From NCBI GenBank assembly GCA_001802655.1, contig MGZO01000128.1, positions 1-21,138 of the forward strand: a DNA stretch of 21,138 nt, read 5' to 3'. Every line of letters starts with the position of its first letter. The first letter of the stretch is position 1. Shown one piece after another: positions 15,670 through 21,138 of this stretch. The stretch is from Hydrogenophilales bacterium RIFOXYD1_FULL_62_11 (lineage in GTDB: Bacteria > Pseudomonadota > Gammaproteobacteria > Burkholderiales > Thiobacillaceae). A program made the translations under genes and the position numbers. The notes under the pieces were generated by a model, which saw only the letters and a program-made list of their open reading frames with translations, was not told where the DNA came from and made no database searches.

Positions 15670-16052
15670 AACGCATCACACGCAAGTCCCTGCTTGTGTT
15701 CACGCTGGCTGCAGCCGGCTGGATCAGTAATGGTGAGATCGGGTCCGTTTTGAACGGCAGCCTGGTCGCCACTGCGGAAGCGGTCGTCGGTCGGCCGGCA
15801 ACACCGGTCAGCTATGCCGGCGTCGCCCGCCGCTCCACCGTAGGAGCCGGGGCGCCCGGCGTGGGCGTGACGCCCGGAGTCGGGGTGGGCGCGCCCGGTC
15901 CCGGCGTCGCCCCCGGAGTCGGTGGGGTGGGCGGGCCCGCGTCAGGTGTCGGTGTGCTGCCGGGTGCGGGCGCCGGCCAGGCAGGCGTCGGCTACAGCGG
16001 CGGGGTCGGGGTGAATCTGGGCGGACCCGTCAACCGGGTCGGGCCCCGCTGA
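15666..16052 (+). CDS. Small secreted Gly/Pro-rich protein with VGRPxTPVSxAGVARR motif, copy 1
   Basis: I do not recognise a characterised family. The 128-residue product has a long signal-like N-terminus with a predicted cleavage after residue 39 (ATAEA). The mature chain would start VVGRPATPVSYAGVARRST. The remainder (about 58-128) is low-complexity Gly/Val/Pro repeats such as PGVGV and GAPGPGVAPG, reminiscent of elastin-like flexible sequence, with no Cys. It shares the VGRP...GVARR block with the product at 16914, and each follows a DUF2092 gene with a 4-bp overlap, so the pairing is functional or at least strictly conserved here. The role is unknown; a partner or ligand of the DUF2092 protein is a reasonable guess. 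Confidence 0.8.
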   Translation: MKRITRKSLLVFTLAAAGWISNGEIGSVLNGSLVATAEAVVGRPATPVSYAGVARRSTVGAGAPGVGVTPGVGVGAPGPGVAPGVGGVGGPASGVGVLPGAGAGQAGVGYSGGVGVNLGGPVNRVGPR

Positions 16053-16092
16053 TCGCCAGCGTGCAATGTATCCGAACGAAGAGGATGTGAAG

Positions 16093-16917
16093 ATGAAAAC
16101 GACCACTGTAATCAAGGGAGAACGTATGAAACATGAACCATTATTGAAGCGTGGCCTGCTGGCCGCATCGCTCGCGGCTGTGCTCGGCTTCCCGGCCGGA
16201 TCGGCGATGGCTGCCGAGGGCATCAATTCGGATGCGGATGGGATTTTGCGGTCCATGTCCAACTACCTTGCGGGCACCAAAGCCTTCAGCGTGTCGGCGG
16301 ATATCAGCAACGAGGTCATGACAACGACTGGACAAAAACTGCAATTGAACAGTCACTCGGATGTGCTGATGGAGCGGCCGTCACGCTTTCATGCCACGCG
16401 GCATGGCAAGTTTGCCGACGCGGAGCTGTTCTACGATGGCGCCATGCTGACCTTGTATGGCAAGACATTGAATGCTTATGTCCAGGAAGATTTAAAAGGC
16501 TCTACCGACGACGCCATCCGTGTGCTCGAACTGGGAACGGGTCTTGGCTTGCCGGGTGCCGATCTGCTGCTGTCCGATCCCTACACGGCGCTCACTTCGG
16601 GCGTCACCAGCAGCGGTTATTACGGCAAGGCTTACGTGGGCGGCGTCGAAACCCATCACCTTGCGTTCCGCACCCCCAAGGTCGACTGGCAGATCTGGGT
16701 GAAAGCCGGCGATGAACCGCTTCCCATGAAGTATGTGATCACCACCAAGTGGATGACCGGGGCGCCGCAATACAGCGTTCAGTTGAGTAACTGGAATACC
16801 AAACCGGTGATCGCTTCCAGCCGGTTCAAGTTTGTCGCACCGAAGGGTGCGGACAAGCTGGAGGCGCTCCCTGTTGACGAAACGGGCGAGATTACGGACA
16901 AGCAGGAGAGCAAATGA
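16093..16917 (+). CDS. DUF2092 periplasmic protein, copy 2
   Basis: The 274-residue protein is a diverged paralogue of the product at 14860. Shared blocks are ILxxMSxYxxxxK, the YDG/FDG...LYGK/IYGKxxNxYVQ strand, LPGADLLxSxxY, HxLAFRxxxxDWQxWVxAGxxPxPxKxVITxKxMxxAPQY and a closing SWKT/NWNT. The start is uncertain. ATG at 16093 follows GAGGA with 7-nt spacing, and its first 11 residues (MKTTTVIKGER) resemble copy 1 (MNANTKIEGGK). ATG at 16126 follows GGGAG with 5-nt spacing and gives a tighter signal peptide (MKHEPLLKRG...GSAMA). Lol-like periplasmic carriage is inference from family. The gene lies 40 bp after the first small-protein gene, in the same run. Confidence 0.84.
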   Translation: MKTTTVIKGERMKHEPLLKRGLLAASLAAVLGFPAGSAMAAEGINSDADGILRSMSNYLAGTKAFSVSADISNEVMTTTGQKLQLNSHSDVLMERPSRFHATRHGKFADAELFYDGAMLTLYGKTLNAYVQEDLKGSTDDAIRVLELGTGLGLPGADLLLSDPYTALTSGVTSSGYYGKAYVGGVETHHLAFRTPKVDWQIWVKAGDEPLPMKYVITTKWMTGAPQYSVQLSNWNTKPVIASSRFKFVAPKGADKLEALPVDETGEITDKQESK

Positions 16918-17234
16918 TGAAAAAAGCGACATTTGGGATGTTGGCACTCGGGTTGGTGCTGGCCTTTGCCGATTACCAGCCGGGAACCGGCTTTGAGGGT
17001 GTGTCACTGGTCAAGGAAGCCCATGCCATCGTCGGCAGACCACTTACACCGGTGAGTGTGGCGGGCGTGGCCCGGCGCACTACGCGGCGCATGATTTACA
17101 GGACGACCATTTACGTTGCCACCCTGCCGCCTGCCTGCACGGTCGTCGTGGTCGAGGGCACCACCCTGCATATGTGCGGCGGGACCTACTATCAGTCCTC
17201 GGGTAACCAGTACGTGGTCGTCAATGTGAACTGA
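16914..17234 (+). CDS. Small secreted protein with VGRPxTPVSxAGVARR motif, copy 2
   Basis: I do not recognise a characterised family. The product is 106 residues from ATG 16914, or 105 from ATG 16917, which has better spacing (8 nt) from GGAG at 16905-16908. It has a long signal-like N-terminus ending EAHA, after which the mature chain would begin IVGRPLTPVSVAGVARRTTRR. Unlike copy 1, the rest is not low-complexity. It has beta-like strands (MIYRTTIYVATLPPACTVVVV, TTLHMCGGTYYQ, QYVVVNVN) and two Cys at about 75 and 88 that could pair. The start overlaps the end of the preceding DUF2092 gene as ATGA, exactly as in the first pair. It is the last gene of the run, followed by a terminator hairpin. 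Confidence 0.82.
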   Translation: MMKKATFGMLALGLVLAFADYQPGTGFEGVSLVKEAHAIVGRPLTPVSVAGVARRTTRRMIYRTTIYVATLPPACTVVVVEGTTLHMCGGTYYQSSGNQYVVVNVN

Positions 17235-17239
17235 CCGAA

Positions 17240-17309
17240 CGCCGCGGTCGCCCGTGCGGGTGCCGGGGTGGAGCATCCGGCCACGTTGGCGACGCGCGGC
17301 GATCTTTTT
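17240..17309 (+). terminator. Long-stem intrinsic terminator after the DUF2092 unit
   Basis: CGCCGCGGTCGCC (17240-17252) pairs with GGCGACGCGCGGCG (17288-17301) over 13 bp with one bulged G, and is followed by ATCTTTTT. The 35-nt apical part can fold further (CGTG with CACG; GCCGG at 17262 with CCGGC at 17277). The position, 5 bp after the stop codon, and the T-run support a transcription terminator with an unusually long hairpin. Confidence 0.65.
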
Positions 17310-17335
17310 GGGCTTGATCGTGGGATGACCCAACC

Positions 17336-17734
17336 ATGCGCTGGATGGCAAGCCTGCTGCTGGCAAGTTGTGCGACATCTCCCGTAAACGACGATGTGCC
17401 GATGGCGTTTCGTGGTTACTGGGTGCCTCAAGCGCAAAGCTGTGACTCACAGTTGGGTCTGGTCGTCGAGCGCGATCGACTGGTGCTGAAGAACGGAACC
17501 GAGACGCGAACTTTCAAGGACATCGATGTCTGCCACTCCTGTGTGGGTGGCGCGAAGTCGGACGGCATCGAGATATGGCTGATCCCCGAGTTCGGCACAG
17601 CGCGGGCCTCGCCTTTTATCGTGCGCCTGAATGCCGACAGGGTCCTGGGCGAAACCAAGCTCAGCCTGAAGGAAGACAGCCTGAAGCAGCGTTTTCCTCT
17701 GGATGAGGTGCCGCTGCGGCGCTGCGTGAAGTAG
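17336..17734 (+). CDS. Small predicted lipoprotein of unknown function
   Basis: The 132-residue frame begins MRWMASLLLASC, with a lipobox-like LASC placing the lipidated Cys at residue 12, an unusually short signal peptide with a single positive charge. The mature part starts ATSPVNDDVPMAFRGYWVP and has two Cys in DVCHSC plus Cys near residues 36 and 130 (QSCDSQLG, LRRCVK). Beta-rich sequence (LGLVVERDRLVLKNGTETRTF) suggests a small sandwich or lipocalin-like fold, but no family is recognised. A TGA at 17315 rules out a longer ATG-started form. The ribosome-binding site is weak (TGGGAT). It lies beyond the terminator at 17240-17309 and has no 19-bp motif, so it is probably outside that regulon. 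Confidence 0.65.
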   Translation: MRWMASLLLASCATSPVNDDVPMAFRGYWVPQAQSCDSQLGLVVERDRLVLKNGTETRTFKDIDVCHSCVGGAKSDGIEIWLIPEFGTARASPFIVRLNADRVLGETKLSLKEDSLKQRFPLDEVPLRRCVK

Positions 17735-17770
17735 GTCCGGACCGCATCATCCCTGGGAAGGCGTGTCGGT

Positions 17771-18955
17771 TCATTTGTCGGATCGCCCCTTAGCGGACAG
17801 ACCTTCGTTATCGCTCTTTTCGTTCCTGAGGGGGGTGCCTTGCGGCGCCGGTTCGAAGGGTGCCGGCTGGGTAAGCGTTTTGACGAGACCGCCTTCAATC
17901 TGCCCGGATAGGTGATAGACCTCTGCCATCACCCCAGTGGCAGGGTCTTCCACCAACTCAAGCCACATATCGGCCAGCGCCAGGCGCAGGCTTTCCCGCA
18001 GCTGGGCTTCCATTTTCGGCCGATCCTTTTCATGCGCGATCGCGCTAAAGCCGGCCGTACCGAATGAAATGATTACGCCTGCGCCGCCACCGATCGCTGC
18101 TGCGGCCGCGCTTGCGCCACCGCTGGTGATGAGCCTGGCCGCCAGTATTTCGCTGGCCCGTTTCGCCACGGGCGATATCCTGGCGTCCGATGGCCCGTTC
18201 CCCGTGGTGCCCGAGTCCTTGCGGACCTGGATGCTCAGGGCCACATAGGCAGGCAGCGTGGCGATCGGCTCGGCGTGGACAACCTCATAGAGCGAAGCGC
18301 TGTGGGCAGGCTGATGCGTCAGCGCAATCGCGGGAATGGCCTTGATTCTCCGGTCGAATTGATCGACCGGCACGCCGTAGCGCCGCGGGATTTCCTGTAG
18401 TTGCGCGCTGAGGCGTTGAGCGTAGTGATTCGTCGCCAGCGCCCTGACCTTGTCAGGATCGATTTCCCTGGCGACGGGGTCCAGCACGCGCTCGCGATAT
18501 TGCGTCTGCAAATAGGCGGACAGCCGTTTTATGGTCGGATCGGCCCCCTCTTCGGCGCTCAGTTTGTACCAGGCCACTTTCATGGCCAGCCACTGCTGGG
18601 TCCAGAAATCGGTGAACCAGGGGATGAAGTCGGTCTCGGTGCGCTTCTGGATACGGCGCTTCCAATTCGCCATGGCACCACGGGCCTCGTCCCGGGCAGA
18701 TGCTTTCGCAGCTAGCGACGCCGCGCCGATGTCGCTATCGACCTCCCACCATGTGCTCTCCGGGACATGAACCGGCGGAGCCAGGTCTGGGGGATGATCG
18801 GGCAGACGCACTGGGGTGGCACATCCCGCCAGTGTCAGCATCAAGGCGACAAGCAGAGCGCGCAGACGGCAGCGCTTCGTTTCGTCAAATGAGTGTGGTA
18901 GCGGTCGCTCGCCCGCCGTCGCATCGGTTCGAATCGAGTACATCACACGGAGCAT
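17771..18955 (-). CDS. Predicted lipoprotein of unknown function, 394 residues
   Basis: I do not recognise the family. The N-terminus contains KRCRLRALLVALMLTLAGCATP, a clear lipoprotein signal with lipidated Cys at residue 45 if the ATG at 18955 is used; the n-region is then unusually long, and Met5 (18943) is an alternative. No start has a good ribosome-binding site. The mature part has a Trp-rich helical block at about 68-130 (STWWEVDSD, ANWKRRIQKRTETDFIPWFTDFWTQQW), a helical middle, and a hydrophobic Ala/Gly stretch at about 285-310 (GGASAAAAAIGGGAGVIISF) that could insert in or lie against a membrane. The C-terminus is charged. It is convergent with the small lipoprotein gene and lies downstream of the patatin gene on the same strand (125-bp gap). 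Confidence 0.72.
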   Translation of the reverse strand: MLRVMYSIRTDATAGERPLPHSFDETKRCRLRALLVALMLTLAGCATPVRLPDHPPDLAPPVHVPESTWWEVDSDIGAASLAAKASARDEARGAMANWKRRIQKRTETDFIPWFTDFWTQQWLAMKVAWYKLSAEEGADPTIKRLSAYLQTQYRERVLDPVAREIDPDKVRALATNHYAQRLSAQLQEIPRRYGVPVDQFDRRIKAIPAIALTHQPAHSASLYEVVHAEPIATLPAYVALSIQVRKDSGTTGNGPSDARISPVAKRASEILAARLITSGGASAAAAAIGGGAGVIISFGTAGFSAIAHEKDRPKMEAQLRESLRLALADMWLELVEDPATGVMAEVYHLSGQIEGGLVKTLTQPAPFEPAPQGTPLRNEKSDNEGLSAKGRSDK

Positions 18956-19080
18956 GCTGGCTTATGGACTCAATAGACGGGCATGTTTTTCCGGACAAGA
19001 CGCATGCCGTACTTTTTGCAGCCTTGCCAGACGCACATCCGTACAGACCGCCCAGCGCATCCCTCACCTGTTCAGGATTC

Positions 19081-21138
19081 CTAGAAGCTGAACAGCGGGC
19101 CGAGGAACAGATACAGGCTGTCGTCTCCGCGATCGGTGTGCCCATAGCCAATATAAACCGGACCGATGGGGGTGTCCGCACCGATAAAGGCGCTGCCAGC
19201 GACGATCGAGTCATCAAAGATGTCTCCCGAATCCTGCCAGACGTTGCCCAGTTCCAGGCTTGCGCCCGCATAGGCCTTGAAAAACTGAATGTCGTTGATG
19301 CGGCGCAGGTAGACCAGCCGCGCCATGCCGGCTTGCTGGCCGGTCAGTTCGTCCTCGGCCAGGCCTGACAGCCGGAGGAAACCGCCCAGTCGATAGAGGC
19401 TCTGGATCGGGGCGTCCTCGTCCGGCGTGATATTCACCAGCACACCACCGAACAGGGTGTTGCGTCCCCAACTGAACGCGTGGTGGTAGCCCAGGGTGGC
19501 CTGGTCAAAATCGGTATCGGCGCCGAAATCTTTGCGCGACATGCGCCATTCCGCTTTGCCGACATGACCTTTGGTCGGGAAATACACGCTGTCCAGTTTG
19601 TCATCGGTCAAGCGCATAAAAAACTGCCCGGTATCGTAGTCCTGGCTCGGCGTCGGCGCGCCGATGCCGACATCGATTTCGCCGGTCTCGCGGCGATAGC
19701 CAAGCCGCGCTTCGCCCCAGGTGCCGAATTGCCGGCCCGCACCCAGTTCCAGTCCATATCCGCTCGCACGGGCCTGGGCGATGTTGTTGCCCGCGTTGTC
19801 GAACAAATTGATGTTTTTGGTCTGATAGCCGAGTTTGCCCGTGACGAAATAGCGCGCAGCGGGGTCGAGGGGCTGGAAAAACTCCCCGAAGAGTGCTGGC
19901 TCATCGCCGATCTGGCCGCCGATGCGCAATTCCCCGTTGAGCGCGTTGATTTGCGTCATGGTGTAGGTCAGGCCCAGGCGGAATGTCGCATCCCCCTTGA
20001 AATTGCTGGAAGTGATCAAGCCGGTCTGCAGATAGCCGGGCCCCCAGGGCTTCTCTCGGGCCTGGATGACTACTCCGGTCTGACCGTTTTCCTCAACCAG
20101 TTCGTAGCGCACGGACTCGAATATTTCCAGGCCGTAGATCTGCTGGATATCCTGTTCCAGCCGGGCGACGTCCAGGGGCTCGCCCGGCTTGGCGGCAATA
20201 TGGCTGGAGATGACCTCGTCGCTGACCTTGGACTGGTTATCAATCCGGACAAACGCGACGACCCCGGCATCGGTTTTAGACCTTTCCCGAGCGGCCACGT
20301 GGCGCTTGTACGCTTCCTGGTTGAGCGAATACCGCCGCAGCGACTCTGTGGCCTGCCGTGCGGCCCTCTCGCCGATCGGCATGGCTTCGTCGATACGGTC
20401 GAAGCTGCCTGCGCCAATGTCGCCCAGCTTCGATGTGATGAGGACATCTTGCGGACCCAGGCTCTTCAGTTGTTCCTGGGAATTGAGTGCAAACAGAAAG
20501 TTGACCAGCTGCCCGGCCACGCTCAGGGCCGAAGTAATCTGGTCCCGCGTGAGCATGTCGCTGCCCAGATCCGACACGATCACGATGTCCGCGCCCATCG
20601 CCTTCACCACGCTGACCGGCACATTGTTGCTGATGCCGCCATCCACCAGCAGCCTGCCGTCGATGTCGACCGGATCAAAGGCCCCCGGCACGGCCATGCT
20701 CGCGCGTAAGGAGCGGGAGAGATTGCCGGATTTCAGGACCACTTCCCTGCCGGTTTCAAGATCCGTTGCGACCGCGCGAAAGGGGATGGGAAGCTGGTCA
20801 AAATCCTTGGTCTGGCTCACCCCCGCGGTCAGGCGGTTCAGTTGCAGATCGAACTTCTGGCCATGAACATAGGCCAGCGGCATTTCGATCTTGCCTTCGT
20901 TGAAGCCGGGCTTGGCCTTGAAGACATAGAGCACGTCATCCTGCTTGCGGCGGAAGGAGCGATCCTCCCGGTTCGGATTGTCGACAAAGACGTCCTTCCA
21001 GTCGATATTCTGGATTTCCCGCTCGATCTCCTGCGGGCTCATTCCGGAAGCGTAGAGCCCGCCGATGATGGACCCCATGCTGGTGCCTACCACGTAATCG
21101 ATGGGGATGTTCATTTCCTCCAGCACCTTGAGCACGCC
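19081..21138 (-). CDS. Patatin-POTRA-barrel phospholipase (PlpD-like, type Vd), N-terminus missing
   Basis: The frame is open to the right edge, so the start lies outside the window. The visible 685 residues begin GVLKVLEEMNIP, which in patatins follows the glycine-rich oxyanion loop. The nucleophile is the Ser of GTSMGS (about residue 20) and the catalytic Asp is in LLVDGGISNN (about 166). A POTRA-like domain covers about 292-362 (VAFVRIDNQSKVSDEVI...GLEIFESVRYEL), and a surface-antigen-type beta-barrel covers about 365 to the end (YLFLGPLFSF, terminal Phe). Family knowledge: PlpD-type proteins carry a phospholipase A1-like patatin domain across the outer membrane. Whether the enzyme is released or stays attached is not visible. 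The part preceding the patatin domain is needed to see the signal peptide. Confidence 0.9.
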   Translation of the reverse strand, partial: GVLKVLEEMNIPIDYVVGTSMGSIIGGLYASGMSPQEIEREIQNIDWKDVFVDNPNREDRSFRRKQDDVLYVFKAKPGFNEGKIEMPLAYVHGQKFDLQLNRLTAGVSQTKDFDQLPIPFRAVATDLETGREVVLKSGNLSRSLRASMAVPGAFDPVDIDGRLLVDGGISNNVPVSVVKAMGADIVIVSDLGSDMLTRDQITSALSVAGQLVNFLFALNSQEQLKSLGPQDVLITSKLGDIGAGSFDRIDEAMPIGERAARQATESLRRYSLNQEAYKRHVAARERSKTDAGVVAFVRIDNQSKVSDEVISSHIAAKPGEPLDVARLEQDIQQIYGLEIFESVRYELVEENGQTGVVIQAREKPWGPGYLQTGLITSSNFKGDATFRLGLTYTMTQINALNGELRIGGQIGDEPALFGEFFQPLDPAARYFVTGKLGYQTKNINLFDNAGNNIAQARASGYGLELGAGRQFGTWGEARLGYRRETGEIDVGIGAPTPSQDYDTGQFFMRLTDDKLDSVYFPTKGHVGKAEWRMSRKDFGADTDFDQATLGYHHAFSWGRNTLFGGVLVNITPDEDAPIQSLYRLGGFLRLSGLAEDELTGQQAGMARLVYLRRINDIQFFKAYAGASLELGNVWQDSGDIFDDSIVAGSAFIGADTPIGPVYIGYGHTDRGDDSLYLFLGPLFSF

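Noticed and set aside
18966..18981. GGACTCAATAGACGGG, resembling the right half of the 19-bp motif at 11165
   Set aside because: The GACCAAAG half is missing, no -10-like hexamer at the right distance was found, and no plus-strand gene follows.
19480..20709. A 409-codon open frame on the plus strand, antisense to the patatin gene
   Set aside because: It is explained by codon bias of the patatin-barrel gene on the minus strand and lacks family features.

Overview
The window looks like a chromosomal stretch of a GC-rich betaproteobacterium. The evidence is a pmbA-like gene divergent from a darP (yjgA) gene, a very large AsmA-like/DUF748 protein, and many Gram-negative secreted and outer-membrane proteins. 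I cannot assign a genus from sequence alone. No tRNA, rRNA, CRISPR array, insertion sequence or phage gene was found.

Layout. Left flank (1-4501): the start of pmbA on the minus strand, then darP and a 1195-residue DUF748 protein on the plus strand. Middle (4682-17309): what reads as one regulated locus. It starts with a FixJ/NarL-type response regulator (4682-5350). A leftward pair follows, a cytosolic-type sulfatase and an OprB-like porin (8563 to 5426). Divergent from that pair is a stand-alone receiver-domain protein (8844-9233), which converges on a membrane histidine kinase with a PAS domain (11077-9266). To the right lie a SYLF/YSC84 lipid-binding protein (11278), a four-gene run encoding an outer-membrane barrel, a glycine-zipper protein, a small periplasmic protein and a MipA/OmpV protein (11967-14639, ending at a strong terminator), and a four-gene run holding two tandem copies of a 'DUF2092 protein + small secreted protein' pair (14860-17234, ending at another terminator). 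Right flank (17336-21138): a small lipoprotein, a convergent 394-residue lipoprotein of unknown function, and the C-terminal part of a patatin-POTRA-barrel (PlpD-like) protein cut by the window edge.

The main discovery is a 19-bp DNA motif, consensus ATGRGACCAAAGTCCAATT. It occurs five times, always between genes, once ahead of each transcription unit of the middle region except those of the response regulator and the kinase. In four of five copies exactly 21 nt separate the motif from a TAnnnT hexamer that looks like a -10 element. The last bases of the motif would then overlap a poor -35 element at 17-nt spacing. This is the geometry of an activator-dependent promoter. The simplest model is that the kinase at 9266-11077 phosphorylates the FixJ-type regulator, which binds this motif and switches on the sulfatase/porin pair, the lone receiver (possible feedback or phosphate sink), the SYLF protein, the outer-membrane gene run and the DUF2092 pairs. 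The motif, its spacing and the gene order are seen directly. The assignment of regulator to motif and an envelope-remodelling role are inferences.
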